From Streptomyces smaragdinus (GTDB lineage Bacteria; Actinomycetota; Actinomycetes; Streptomycetales; Streptomycetaceae), in the NCBI RefSeq assembly GCF_009604385.1, contig NZ_WEGJ01000001.1, forward strand, positions 186,001 to 250,000: 64,000 nt of DNA, in the 5' to 3' direction. Within the stretch, counting starts at the first letter, position 1, and every line of letters starts with the position of its first letter. Below the pieces are notes generated by a model that was not told the DNA's origin, searched no databases, and worked only from the letters and a program-made list of their open reading frames with translations. Position numbers and translations under genes: made by a program. Of the stretch, positions 29,198 through 37,789 are shown piece after piece.

Positions 29198-30093
29198 CGG
29201 CCGGCGGCGGACGAAAGGACGTCGCGCTGCGCCACCGGCTCGCGGAGCGCGGCATCGACCGGACGCTGTGGCTACTGCTGCCCGGGGTGGCCTTCCTCGT
29301 GGTGCTGTTCTGCTACCCGTTCGCGTACGGGCTGGGGCTGTCGTTCCAGCCGAAGGAGGGCGGCGGGCCGTTCGCCAACTACCGGACGTTCTTCTCCGAC
29401 CCGTATCTGCGCGAGACCGTCTGGATCACCCTGCGCCTGGCCGTCCCGGCCGCCCTGATCAACGTGCTGGCGTCGGTGCCGGTCGCCTTCCGCACCCGGG
29501 GGCGCTTCCGGGGGCGGCGGACCGTCACCACGCTGCTGGTGATCCCGGTAACGCTCGGCACGGTGCTGACGGCGGAGGGGCTGCTGGGGTATCTGGGGCC
29601 CGCGGGGTGGTTCAACAAGGCGCTGCTGGAGATCGGGCTCATCGACCAGCCGCTGGAGCTGGTGCACAACTACTGGGGTGTGCTGGCCTCACTGCTGATC
29701 ACCGGCTTCCCCTTCGCGTATCTGCTGACGCTGTCCTATCTCACCGGGATCGACCCGAGCCTGGAACAGGCCGCGGCCACCCTGGGCGCGGGCTGGTGGC
29801 AGCGGTTCCGCACGATCACGCTGCCGCTGCTGACGCCGGGCCTGGCGATCACGTTCTGTCTGACGTTCGTGCTGGCGTACTCCGTCTTCCCCTCCGCGCA
29901 GCTGGTGGGTGATCCGCGGGGCAGCACGCACGTGATCTCGATCGAGGCGTACGACGCGGCGTTCAAGCAGTTCGACTACTCGCTGGGCTCCGCCATCGCG
30001 ATGATCATGGCGCTGGTGATGCTCGCGGTCGTCGCGCTGGTGCTGGTGTGGCGGTCGACGTTCTACCGCGGGGCGACGGGAGGCAAGGGCTGA
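29194..30093 (+). CDS. ABC importer permease, first subunit
   Basis: The 299-residue protein has about six membrane helices. The first is at residues 26-48 (PGVAFLVVLFCYPFAYGLG). The EAA cytoplasmic loop that contacts the ATPase is EQAAATLGAGWWQRFRTITLP. It belongs to the PotB/FbpB-type permeases. The start is a GTG overlapping the ATPase stop, and its own stop shares a base with the ATG of the second permease. Confidence 0.92.
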   Translation: MTAGGGRKDVALRHRLAERGIDRTLWLLLPGVAFLVVLFCYPFAYGLGLSFQPKEGGGPFANYRTFFSDPYLRETVWITLRLAVPAALINVLASVPVAFRTRGRFRGRRTVTTLLVIPVTLGTVLTAEGLLGYLGPAGWFNKALLEIGLIDQPLELVHNYWGVLASLLITGFPFAYLLTLSYLTGIDPSLEQAAATLGAGWWQRFRTITLPLLTPGLAITFCLTFVLAYSVFPSAQLVGDPRGSTHVISIEAYDAAFKQFDYSLGSAIAMIMALVMLAVVALVLVWRSTFYRGATGGKG

Positions 30094-30971
30094 TGGCGCT
30101 CGATACGGCACCCACCAAGACGTCGCCGGCCGGGCCCGGCGAGAGGCGGCGGCTGGTGGCGCGGCCCGCCACCTGGATCGCGTGGGGCGTGTTCGCGTTC
30201 TTCTTCGTCAATCTGGCCGGGGTGATCGGCGTCCCGCTCGTCGACTCCTTCGGGGAGCGCTGGTTCACCACCTGGCTGCCCGAGGGCTTCACCACGCACT
30301 GGTACGGGGACGCCTGGGAGGAGTTCGAGCTCGGTCAGGTCTTCTCCGTCACGCTTGTCGTGTCGGTGCTGGTGGTGGGGCTGTCGGTGCTGATCGGGGT
30401 GCCCGCCGCGTACGCGCTGGCACGGCGGGAGTTCCCCTTCAAGCGTCTGGTCATGCTGCTGTTCCTGCTGCCGATCCTGGTCCCGCCCATCACCTACGGG
30501 ATCCCCCTGGCCACCGTGCTGTACAAGTTCCAGCTGGCCGGATCGACGAGCGGGGTGGTGCTGGCGAACCTCGTGCCGTCGGTGCCGTTCGTCGTGCTGA
30601 CGATGACACCGTTCATCGAGCAGATCGACCCGAAGATCGAGGCGGCGGCCCGGATGTGCGGGGCCCGCACGCACGCGGTATTCCTGCGCATCCTGGGGCC
30701 GCTGCTGCTGCCGGGGATCCTGGCGGCGTCGGTGCTGGTGCTCGTCCGCACGGTGGGGATGTTCGAGCTGACGTTCCTGACGGCGGGACCGGACAGCCAG
30801 ACGCTGGTGGTGGCGCTGTACTACGCGGCGTTCTCGGCCGGGATCCGCACCCAGCAGTCGATCGACGCGATGGCGGTGCTGTACACCCTGTCGATGCTGG
30901 TGCTGCTGGTCATCGCGATGCGGTTCGTGAACCCGGCCCAACTGGTGACCAGATCCCGGGAGGACACCTGA
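30093..30971 (+). CDS. ABC importer permease, second subunit
   Basis: The 292-residue protein has six predicted membrane helices, starting with TWIAWGVFAFFFVNLAGVI. Its EAA loop is EAAARMCGARTHAVFLRILGP. It is the PotC-like partner of the preceding permease, with which it is translationally coupled (TGATG). It ends the operon; the next gene is convergent, six bases away. Confidence 0.92.
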   Translation: MALDTAPTKTSPAGPGERRRLVARPATWIAWGVFAFFFVNLAGVIGVPLVDSFGERWFTTWLPEGFTTHWYGDAWEEFELGQVFSVTLVVSVLVVGLSVLIGVPAAYALARREFPFKRLVMLLFLLPILVPPITYGIPLATVLYKFQLAGSTSGVVLANLVPSVPFVVLTMTPFIEQIDPKIEAAARMCGARTHAVFLRILGPLLLPGILAASVLVLVRTVGMFELTFLTAGPDSQTLVVALYYAAFSAGIRTQQSIDAMAVLYTLSMLVLLVIAMRFVNPAQLVTRSREDT

Positions 30972-30977
30972 CGCCGG

Positions 30978-31841
30978 CTATTTGAGCAGCCGCGACATCC
31001 TGCGGTCCGCGAGGGGCTTGCCGCCCGTCTGGCAGGTGGGGCAGTACTGCAGCGCCGAGTCGCTGAACGACACCTCCAGGATGGTGTCCCCGCACACCGG
31101 GCACGGCTCGCCCCTGCGGCCGTGGACGCGCAGGCCGCTCTTCTTCTCCGCCTTCAGCTTGCCCGCGGCAAGGCCCCGGGAGCGGTCGACGGCGTCGCGC
31201 AGGGTGGTGCCGATCGCCTCGTACAGGGTGGCCGTCTCCTCGGGAGTGAGGTTGCCGGCCGGTTTGAACGGGGAGAGCTTCGCCGCGTGCAGGATCTCAT
31301 CGGAGTAGGCGTTGCCGATGCCGGCGATCGTGCTCTGGTCGCGCAGGAAGCCCTTGAGCCGGCGGCGCTCGCCGTCCAGCAGCGCGGTGAGGACGTCCGG
31401 GGTGAAGGCGGGGGCCAGCGGCTCGGGGCCCAGGCGGGCGATGCCGGGGACGGTCTGCGGGTCGCCCACGACGTACACGGCGAGCTTCTTCTGCGTGCCC
31501 GCCTCCGTCAGGTCGAAGCCGCCGCCCCCGTCCAGCTCCACGCGCAGGGCGAGGGGACTCCTGCCGCCGGGGCGGGGCGGGCGCGCGGGGAAGGAGTCCT
31601 TCCACTGCAGCCAGCCGGCGCGGGCCAGATGGGTGATCAGGTGCAGGTCGCCGGCGGTGAGGGCGAGGAACTTGCCGTGCCTGCGGATCCCGGTGACCGC
31701 GGTGCCCTCGAGGGCCTGGACGGGCGGGTCGTACGTCTTGAGCACGTTGATCGTCAGCGGCAGCACGCGGGTGATCGTGCGGCCCACCAGGTGCTCGGTG
31801 AGGAAGTCGGCGAGAGCTTCGACCTCGGGCAGTTCGGGCAT
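30978..31841 (-). CDS. Fpg/Nei-family DNA glycosylase
   Basis: The 287-residue repair enzyme starts MPELPEVEALADFL, with the catalytic Pro2 and Glu3. The helix-two-turn-helix is DQSTIAGIGNAYSDEILH, and a C-terminal zinc finger has CPVC and CPTC pairs. This is the formamidopyrimidine/endonuclease VIII family, which removes oxidised bases and nicks the abasic site by beta/delta-elimination. Which lesion it prefers cannot be read from sequence. It is divergent from the AraC regulator gene. Confidence 0.92.
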   Translation of the reverse strand: MPELPEVEALADFLTEHLVGRTITRVLPLTINVLKTYDPPVQALEGTAVTGIRRHGKFLALTAGDLHLITHLARAGWLQWKDSFPARPPRPGGRSPLALRVELDGGGGFDLTEAGTQKKLAVYVVGDPQTVPGIARLGPEPLAPAFTPDVLTALLDGERRRLKGFLRDQSTIAGIGNAYSDEILHAAKLSPFKPAGNLTPEETATLYEAIGTTLRDAVDRSRGLAAGKLKAEKKSGLRVHGRRGEPCPVCGDTILEVSFSDSALQYCPTCQTGGKPLADRRMSRLLK

Positions 31842-31870
31842 GGGTCCAGTCTCGCCCAGGGCGGCAGGGC

Positions 31871-32602
31871 ATGCTGGGAGGCATGTACGTGGAACGGGCG
31901 GCCGGCGGGGTGCCGGGCGCGGTGGTGTGGAGCCGTACCGACACGGCGGGCGAGCCGTACCGGGTGCTCCCCGACGGCTGCATGGACCTGATCTGGAGCG
32001 GCGGCACGCTGCTGGTCGCCGGCCCCGACACGCGGGCCCACCTGGGGCAGGGCGCCCCCGGCACCGAGTACGCCGCGCTGCGCTTCGCCCCCGGACAGGG
32101 CGCCGTGCTGCTGGGCGTCGCGGCGGTGGAGCTGCGCGACACCCGGGTGCCGCTGGACGCGCTGTGGCCCAGCGCGCGGGCGCGGCGGCTGGCCGAGCGG
32201 ATCGGTGCGGCGGCCGATCGCAAGGCGGTGCTGGAGCGGGCCGCCGGACGGCTGCTGGAGCGGGCGCGGCCGCCGGAGCCGTATCTGCCGGCGGTGGTCC
32301 GGGGCCTGCGCGCCGGGCGGTCGGTGGCCGAGGTGAGCGCGGCGACGGGCGTGGGGACGCGGACGCTGCACCGGCGGTCCCTCGCGGTGTTCGGGTACGG
32401 GCCGAAGACGCTCGCCAGGGTGCTGCGGATGAACCGGGCGCTGGCCCTGGCCCGGGCGGGCCGGCCGTTCGCGGAGGTGGCGGCGCGGGCGGGGTACGCC
32501 GACCAGGCCCATCTGTCGCGTGACGTCCGGGCGCTGGCCGGCGTGCCGCTGAGCCGGCTGCCGGGGGTGGGGGCCGGGGGTCAGGAGGACAGAGGCGCGT
32601 AG
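31871..32602 (+). CDS. AraC-family regulator with DUF6597-like sensor domain
   Basis: The 243-residue protein has an N-terminal sensor domain (YRVLPDGCMDLIWSGGTLLV, then AALRFAPGQGAVLLG). A C-terminal AraC double helix-turn-helix follows at about residues 135-230 (VSAATGVGTRTLHRRSLAVF and FAEVAARAGYADQAHLSRDV). ATG 31883 is an alternative start. Its 3' end overlaps the convergent VOC gene by 22 bases. A repair-glycosylase gene is divergent. Confidence 0.88.
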   Translation: MLGGMYVERAAGGVPGAVVWSRTDTAGEPYRVLPDGCMDLIWSGGTLLVAGPDTRAHLGQGAPGTEYAALRFAPGQGAVLLGVAAVELRDTRVPLDALWPSARARRLAERIGAAADRKAVLERAAGRLLERARPPEPYLPAVVRGLRAGRSVAEVSAATGVGTRTLHRRSLAVFGYGPKTLARVLRMNRALALARAGRPFAEVAARAGYADQAHLSRDVRALAGVPLSRLPGVGAGGQEDRGA

Positions 32603-32976
32603 AGGTCGACGTGGTTGCCGTCGGGGTCGCGGACGACTGCGTAGCGCTGGCCCCAGACGGCGTCCCAGGGTTCCTTGTGCCCGTCGTGGCCGGCGGCCGT
32701 CAGCTCGGCGTAGATCCGGTCGACGTCGGCGGGGCTGTCGCAGGCGAAGGCCAGGCTCAGCCGGCCGGGAGCGGCGGGAGGCTGCCACTGCGGGTCGAAG
32801 GAGCGGATCGTCTCCTCGGTGTCCCACATCAGGCGCAGCCCGCCGGGCAGTTCGGCCTCGACGTGCGGTTCCCTCTCCGCGTTCGGGGGGAAGTCCAGGC
32901 CGAGGCGGCGGTAGAAGCCGAGGGTGGCCGTCAGGTCGGAGACGACCATTCCGATGGCGTTGAATCGTGCGGTCAT
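32581..32976 (-). CDS. VOC (glyoxalase-like) family protein
   Basis: The 131-residue single-domain VOC protein runs from GMVVSDLTATLGFYRRLGLD to YAVVRDPDGNHVDLYAPLS. It includes the HVEAELPGGLRLMWDTEE strand. The His, Glu and second His positions of the metal site are conserved. I chose the ATG of MTARFNAIG; the longer frame is upstream noise. Convergent with the AraC gene, so the two may form a sensor and detoxification pair. Confidence 0.88.
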   Translation of the reverse strand: MTARFNAIGMVVSDLTATLGFYRRLGLDFPPNAEREPHVEAELPGGLRLMWDTEETIRSFDPQWQPPAAPGRLSLAFACDSPADVDRIYAELTAAGHDGHKEPWDAVWGQRYAVVRDPDGNHVDLYAPLSS

Positions 32977-33194
32977 GCAGGCCACGGTAGGCGGACCGGT
33001 CCCGGCAGGTCTTGCAGGAATCGGACAGTGTCCGCCGGTCGGGCGACCCGTTCCCACGCGCACCGGTGATCGGATCGAGGCCGTCCGGCACCTCCCTCCC
33101 CGTACCCGGTTTCCGCTAGCGTGCGGCGGGCACCACCCAGGCGACTTGGAATGACCGCACCCTTCTCACGTCGAGCGTCGAGGGAGAGCAGCGA

Positions 33195-34334
33195 ATGGCA
33201 AGTCTGATCGCGGGGGTCCTCAGGGAGCGTGCGCCCGGAGAGCGGCGCGTGGCCCTGATCCCCGAATCCGTCACCCGGCTGAAATCGGCCGGGGTCGACG
33301 TCGTGGTGGAGGCCGGCGCCGGCGCGGCCGCGTGGTTCACCGACGCCGACTACACCGCGGCCGGGGCCGAAGTCGTCGGTGCGGAGGAGCTGTTCCGGCG
33401 CGCCGACGTGGTCCTGTGCGTCGGGCCGCCGGAGGCCGAGGAGGCCGCGCCGCTGCGGGAGGGGCAGACCCTGATCGGTCTGCTGGACCCGCTGCAGCAT
33501 CCGGCGCTGGTCGGCGAGCTGGCCGGGCGCGGCGTCACCGTGGTGAGCCTCGACCTGCTGCCGCGCACGCTGAGCCGGGCTCAGTCGATGGACGCGCTGA
33601 CGTCCCAGGCGAACGTCGCCGGGTACAAGGCGGTGCTGCTGGCCGCCGATTCGTACGACCGCTACTTCCCCATGCTGACCACCGCCGCCGGTACGTCCAA
33701 ACCAGCCGCCCTGCTGGTTCTGGGCGCCGGTGTCGCCGGTCTGCAGGCGATCGCCACCGCCCGCCGGCTGGGCGCGATCGTCTCCGGGTACGACGTGCGG
33801 CCCGCCGCGCAGGGGGAGATCGAGTCGCTGGGTGCCCGCTATCTGAAGATGGAGGGGATCGGCACGGCGGCGGGCGAGGGCGGGTACGCCCGGCAGCTCA
33901 CCGAGGACGAGACGCAGGCGCTGCTGCGGGCGCTGGAGGACCACATCGCCCGCTCCGACGTCGTCATCACCACCGCACGTGTGCCGGGCCGTCGTCCGCC
34001 GCTGCTGGTGACGGCGGCGGCGCTGGAGCGGATGCGGCCGGGGTCGGTGGTCGTCGACATGGCGGCCAGCGAACTGGGCGGCAACGTGGAGCTGTCGGAG
34101 CCCGACAAGACGACGGTGCTCGACAACGGGGTGACCCTGATCGGCGCCGCCAATCTGCCGTCCGTGATGGCGACGGCCGCCTCCACCGCGTACGCGCGCA
34201 ACATCAGCGCCCTGCTGACGCATCTGCTGCGGGACGGGCAGCTGCACATCGACACCGACGACGAGATCCAGGCCGGTGTGGTCGTCGCCCACGGTGGCTC
34301 CGTCGTCAACCCCGCCGTAGGAGGAGTGAAGTGA
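33195..34334 (+). CDS. pntAA: NAD(P) transhydrogenase, alpha-1 subunit (NAD-binding domain I)
   Basis: The 379-residue soluble subunit starts GVLRERAPGERRVALIPESV, the alanine-dehydrogenase/transhydrogenase N-terminal motif. Its NAD-binding Rossmann loop is LLVLGAGVAGLQAIATARRLGA. The complex moves hydride between NAD(H) and NADP(H) using the proton gradient. The split into alpha-1, alpha-2 and beta genes is the three-gene layout also found in Rhodospirillum. Its stop overlaps the next GTG start by four bases. Confidence 0.95.
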   Translation: MASLIAGVLRERAPGERRVALIPESVTRLKSAGVDVVVEAGAGAAAWFTDADYTAAGAEVVGAEELFRRADVVLCVGPPEAEEAAPLREGQTLIGLLDPLQHPALVGELAGRGVTVVSLDLLPRTLSRAQSMDALTSQANVAGYKAVLLAADSYDRYFPMLTTAAGTSKPAALLVLGAGVAGLQAIATARRLGAIVSGYDVRPAAQGEIESLGARYLKMEGIGTAAGEGGYARQLTEDETQALLRALEDHIARSDVVITTARVPGRRPPLLVTAAALERMRPGSVVVDMAASELGGNVELSEPDKTTVLDNGVTLIGAANLPSVMATAASTAYARNISALLTHLLRDGQLHIDTDDEIQAGVVVAHGGSVVNPAVGGVK

Positions 34335-34642
34335 GCCTCGATCTGCTCACCGCCGTCACGATCTTCGTGCTCGCCGTGCTGGTCGGCTTCGAGGTCATCA
34401 GCAAGGTGCCGGCGACGCTGCACACCCCGCTGATGTCCGGAGCCAACTCCATCCACGGCATCGTGCTGATCGGCGCCATGATCATCACCGCTGCCGCGGA
34501 CTCCGCGCTCGAGTACGTGCTGGCGTTCGTCGCGGTCGCCTTCGGCGCAATGAACGTCGTCGGCGGGTACGCGGTGACCGACCGGATGCTGGAGATGTTC
34601 AAGGCCCGGCCGGCGGCCGGAAAGCGGGGGGACGACGCATGA
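34331..34642 (+). CDS. pntAB: NAD(P) transhydrogenase, alpha-2 subunit (membrane)
   Basis: The 103-residue protein has three to four membrane helices (VTIFVLAVLVGFEVISKVPA and IVLIGAMIITAAADSALEY). The HTPLMSGANSIHGIVL motif typical of proton-channel domain II is present. The GTG start lies inside the pntAA stop, with GAGGAG upstream. Its stop overlaps the pntB ATG by four bases. Confidence 0.95.
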   Translation: MSLDLLTAVTIFVLAVLVGFEVISKVPATLHTPLMSGANSIHGIVLIGAMIITAAADSALEYVLAFVAVAFGAMNVVGGYAVTDRMLEMFKARPAAGKRGDDA

Positions 34643-36051
34643 GCGACCTGGAGACCACCATCCGGTACATCCTGCTCGCCGCGGCGGCGTGCTTCGTACT
34701 GGGCCTGCACATGATGAACTCCCCGGCCACCGCGCGCCGCGGCAACACGCTGTCCGCCGGGGCGATGACCGTCGCGATCCTGGCGACCGGGGTGCTGCTG
34801 GCCGAGGACAGCGAGATCACCACGACCGGCTGGATCGTCCTGCTGTGCGGGGTGCTGGTCGGCTCGGCGGCGGGGCTGTGGGCGGCGCGGACGGTGCAGA
34901 TGACCGCGATGCCGCAGCTGGTCAGCCTCTTCAACGCGGTGGGCGGCGGGGCCGCGGCGCTGCTGGCCATCGGGGAGCTGATGCAGCACGAGCACGTGTC
35001 GTCGCTGGGCGCGCGGACGACGGTGCCGGGCGGGCTGGACATCCTGATCGGCGCGGTGACCTTCTCCGGGTCGCTGATCGCGGCCGGCAAGCTGCAGGGG
35101 CTGATCCCCGGGCAGCCGATCGTCTTCCCCGGGGCGCGGCCGCTGAACGTGCTGCTGGCGCTGGCGTTCACCGGGTCGGCGGTGTGGCTGGTGGCGGATC
35201 CGGCGAGTACGACGGCCCTGGTGCTGCTGACGCTGGCCGGGCTGGCGTTCGGGGTGACGATGGTGCTGCCGATCGGCGGGGCCGACATGCCGGTGGTGAT
35301 CTCCCTGCTCAACGCGTTCACGGGCACGGCGGTCGGCATGGCGGGCTTCGTCCTCAGCGAGCCGGCGCTGATCATCGCGGGCGCCCTGGTCGGCGCGTCC
35401 GGCGGCATCTTGACGAAGCTGATGGCCGACGCCATGAACCGGTCGATCCCCGCGATCATCGTCGGCGGCTTCGGCACCGGCGACACCGGCACCGACCAGG
35501 GCGCGGGCGGCGATACGCACGTGCGTTCGGTGTCGGCGGACGACGTGGCGATCCAGCTGGCGTACGCGAGCAAGGTCATCATCGTGCCGGGCTACGGGCT
35601 GGCCGCCGCCCAGGCGCAGCACGAGCTCGGCGACCTGGCCGCGCTGCTGAGCGAGCACGGGGTCGACGTGAGCTACGCGATCCATCCGGTCGCGGGGCGC
35701 ATGCCGGGGCACATGAACGTGCTGCTGGCGGAGGCGAACGTGCCGTATCCGCAGCTCAAGGAGATGGAGGAGATCAACCCCGAGTTCGCGCAGGCCGATG
35801 TGGCGCTGGTGATCGGGGCGAACGACGTGACCAATCCGGCCGCGCGGCGCCAGGGCAACGCGATCTCCGGGATGCCGATCCTGGACGTCGACAAGGCCAA
35901 GAGCATCGTGGTGATCAAACGGTCGATGGGCCACGGCTACGCGGGCATCGACAACGAGCTGTACACCGGTCCGCGCACGGGGATGTTCTTCTCCGACGCC
36001 AAGCAGGGCGTGGCGGACCTGAAGGCGGCCGTACGGGTGTTCGTCGGCTGA
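34639..36051 (+). CDS. pntB: NAD(P) transhydrogenase, beta subunit
   Basis: The 470-residue subunit has eight or nine membrane helices in residues 1-265, with the conserved MPQLVSLFNAVGGGAAAL. The NADP-binding domain III follows (about 290-470), with VIIVPGYGLAAAQAQH, YAIHPVAGRMPGHMNVLLAE and the Lys/Arg of KRSMGHGYAGIDN that reads the 2' phosphate. It completes the proton-pumping transhydrogenase, a main NADPH source. A 42-base palindrome 13 bases beyond the stop ends the transcript. Confidence 0.96.
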   Translation: MSDLETTIRYILLAAAACFVLGLHMMNSPATARRGNTLSAGAMTVAILATGVLLAEDSEITTTGWIVLLCGVLVGSAAGLWAARTVQMTAMPQLVSLFNAVGGGAAALLAIGELMQHEHVSSLGARTTVPGGLDILIGAVTFSGSLIAAGKLQGLIPGQPIVFPGARPLNVLLALAFTGSAVWLVADPASTTALVLLTLAGLAFGVTMVLPIGGADMPVVISLLNAFTGTAVGMAGFVLSEPALIIAGALVGASGGILTKLMADAMNRSIPAIIVGGFGTGDTGTDQGAGGDTHVRSVSADDVAIQLAYASKVIIVPGYGLAAAQAQHELGDLAALLSEHGVDVSYAIHPVAGRMPGHMNVLLAEANVPYPQLKEMEEINPEFAQADVALVIGANDVTNPAARRQGNAISGMPILDVDKAKSIVVIKRSMGHGYAGIDNELYTGPRTGMFFSDAKQGVADLKAAVRVFVG

Positions 36052-36063
36052 CCCCCGCACGCG

Positions 36064-36105
36064 CGTCACTCCCGGCCGGCTCCATGGAGCCGGCCGGGAG
36101 TGACG
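36064..36105. terminator. Perfect 42-base palindrome, bidirectional terminator
   Basis: Twenty-one bases (outer part CGTCACTCCCGGCC) are exactly mirrored across a central CATG. It lies 13 bases past pntB and five bases before the stop of the small peptide gene on the other strand, so it can end both transcripts. Confidence 0.85.
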
Positions 36106-36109
36106 GTGC

Positions 36110-36283
36110 TCAGTCGATGCCCTGCAGGATGTGCGGCTCGGCGAGATCCTCCTCGTAGCCCGCCAGCCGGATCGGGGCGGAACGCGCCCAGACCTCGAGG
36201 CTGGTCAGTTCGTCGGAGGTGCGGGCCCCTCGCCGGGAGCCCGCTTCGGTTTCTCTCTGGCTGCGTTCCTGGATATCTGACAC
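36110..36283 (-). CDS. Orphan 57-residue peptide, possible precursor peptide
   Basis: A GTG start has a perfect AAGGAG six bases upstream. The frame ends five bases from the palindromic terminator. The N-terminal half is polar (starting MSDIQERSQRETEAGSRRGA). The C-terminal part (WARSAPIRLAGYEEDLAEPH then ILQGID) mixes aromatic, Arg and acidic residues and looks constrained. There is no Cys, membrane segment or lipobox. Leader-plus-core layout suggests a RiPP precursor or signalling peptide, but no modifying enzyme is adjacent. An antitoxin or small regulator is also possible. I do not recognise the family. Confidence 0.6.
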   Translation of the reverse strand: MSDIQERSQRETEAGSRRGARTSDELTSLEVWARSAPIRLAGYEEDLAEPHILQGID

Positions 36284-36581
36284 CGTGCGCTCCTTGCTGC
36301 AGAGAACTGGATCGCTCCTGTTGTCGCCGGGGAGTCGGCACCAGGGGCGTGGTAGTCGAGCAGTTCGGACGCGGTGGCGCCGGGTTGCGGGGTCCGGCGC
36401 ACGGCCCTTGTGCAGGTCGTGCTCCGGGACGGGCCGAGGTTGTCGGTGCTCCCCGGTGAGAGGCTTTCCGTCTCCATCAGACTAGCGACCCACGCGCTCA
36501 TTCGCGCGCCATAAGTCTACGGGTGAGCGATACCACAACCTATATCAGGGGTTTTGTCCGGCACATTTTGCGAACTGTAGA
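36284..36581 (-). other. Gene-free leader with AT-rich promoter patch
   Basis: This 298-base gap lies upstream of the peptide gene. Bases 36490-36590 are unusually AT-rich for the window (CATTTTGCGAACTGTAGATC, and a TATATC element) and probably hold the promoter, leaving a leader of roughly 200 bases. A weakly biased 98-codon frame starts at 36501 on the minus strand but would overlap the peptide gene, so I do not call it. Confidence 0.45.
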
Positions 36582-37340
36582 TCAACTGGGGGGCACGGGC
36601 GGGTGTCCCGCGAGGAGATCGGCGATCGCCGCGTGGCCGGTCTGGACGTCGGTCCACGCCCGCGGTTCGTCGCCCCGGAACACCTCGGCGACCAGCACCG
36701 TGGAGTCGTCCTCCGCGGACTCCTCGCGCACCACGACCCGGTCCCCGGGCTGCGCCCCGGCGATGAACCGGGCGCGGCGGCGCACCTCCGCCCGCAGGTC
36801 CGCGCCCACCCACGGCAGCGCGAGCTCCCGGGCGGTGTGCCCCCGGTCGTCCCGGGCGGCGGTGTCCGCGCCCGCCTGCAGCAGCGCCTCGGCCGACTGC
36901 AGCGAACCGCGCTCGGCCGCGCGGTGCAGCGGGGTGCGCCCGGCCCCGTCGGCGAGGGCGGTGGAGGCGCCGTGGCCCAGGAGCAGGCGCACGGTCGCGG
37001 TGTGGCCGTTGGCCGCCGCCCACAGCAGCGGCGTACTGCCGTCCCACTCGCGTCGGTCGACCCCGGCGCCGGCGTTCAGCAGCTCGGCGGCCGCGGCCGT
37101 GTGCCCCCAGCACGCGGCGGCGCACAGGGGCAGTCCGTCGCCGGGCGCGGGGCCGGGGGTGTCGGGGTCGGCGCCGTGCTCGAGCAGGGCGCGTACGAGG
37201 TCGGACCGCCCTTCGACGGCCGCCTCGTACAGCGGCGCCCGCAGCACGGCGGGGTCGTCCGGCCGCTGCCCGAGCAGCCCGGCCAGCACGCGGAGGTCAC
37301 CGTCGTAGACGGCTTCGAGGAGCTCGGCGGCGCGGTCCAT
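36582..37340 (-). CDS. Ankyrin-repeat protein
   Basis: The 252-residue protein has about five ankyrin repeats over residues 1-170, for example GSTPLLWAAANGHTATVRLL and GRTPLHRAAERGSLQSAEAL. A C-terminal domain (about 180-252) contains RFIAGAQPGDRVVVREES and is acidic. There is no signal peptide. Ankyrin repeats mediate protein contacts; the partner is unknown. It is on the minus strand between the YiaA-like gene and the small peptide gene, with terminator-like hairpins separating it from the former. Confidence 0.85.
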   Translation of the reverse strand: MDRAAELLEAVYDGDLRVLAGLLGQRPDDPAVLRAPLYEAAVEGRSDLVRALLEHGADPDTPGPAPGDGLPLCAAACWGHTAAAAELLNAGAGVDRREWDGSTPLLWAAANGHTATVRLLLGHGASTALADGAGRTPLHRAAERGSLQSAEALLQAGADTAARDDRGHTARELALPWVGADLRAEVRRRARFIAGAQPGDRVVVREESAEDDSTVLVAEVFRGDEPRAWTDVQTGHAAIADLLAGHPPVPPS

Positions 37341-37394
37341 GGGGCAAGTATCGAATCCGTCCGGCCCCGCGGCGGTCCCGCCGCGCGGATACGA

Positions 37395-37428
37395 CGGATC
37401 CCCGGGCGCCGTGCCGCCCGGGGATCCG
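37395..37428. terminator. Hairpin terminator of the YiaA-like gene
   Basis: Fourteen paired bases (CGGATCCCCGGGCG) enclose a six-base loop, 11 bases past the YiaA-like stop on the minus strand and before the ankyrin start. Confidence 0.8.
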
Positions 37429-37439
37429 CGGGAGACGCC

Positions 37440-37730
37440 TCAGAGGTTCTTGACGTCGAACGGGTCGTGCTCCGAGATGAGCTTGTCCAGCCGGGCCTGG
37501 TCGACCCGGGTGGTCACCTGCTGTATGTCCTGCCGGTCCCGGATCGTCTTGGCGAGCGTGAACGCGGAGGACGTGACGAAGACCAGGCCGAGGGCCAGGA
37601 AGCCCCGCTCGGCCGCGTCCATCGGGAGGTTGGCGATGCCGTACGCGGTGGCGAGCAGGGCGATCGCGAACGAGACCGCGGCCTGCACCACATACGCGGT
37701 GGTGGGCTGTCGCTGGATCGGTGGAGTCAT
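37440..37730 (-). CDS. YiaA/YiaB-type two-helix membrane protein
   Basis: The 96-residue protein has two membrane helices (about residues 12-33, AYVVQAAVSFAIALLATAYG, and 43-62, GFLALGLVFVTSSAFTLAKT). A charged cytoplasmic tail ending HDPFDVKNL follows. This matches the YiaAB two-helix domain, whose function is unknown. The ATG start is clear. It is followed by a strong hairpin. Confidence 0.85.
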   Translation of the reverse strand: MTPPIQRQPTTAYVVQAAVSFAIALLATAYGIANLPMDAAERGFLALGLVFVTSSAFTLAKTIRDRQDIQQVTTRVDQARLDKLISEHDPFDVKNL

Positions 37731-37789
37731 ACGCACAGGGTCGCGCCGCGCGGCACGGGCGGCATGAGTACCCGTACTCAAGTACGCGC

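Noticed and set aside
36205..36501. 98-codon minus-strand frame starting MSAWVASLMETES
   Set aside because: It overlaps the peptide gene in another frame, has weaker third-position bias and lacks a ribosome site of its own.
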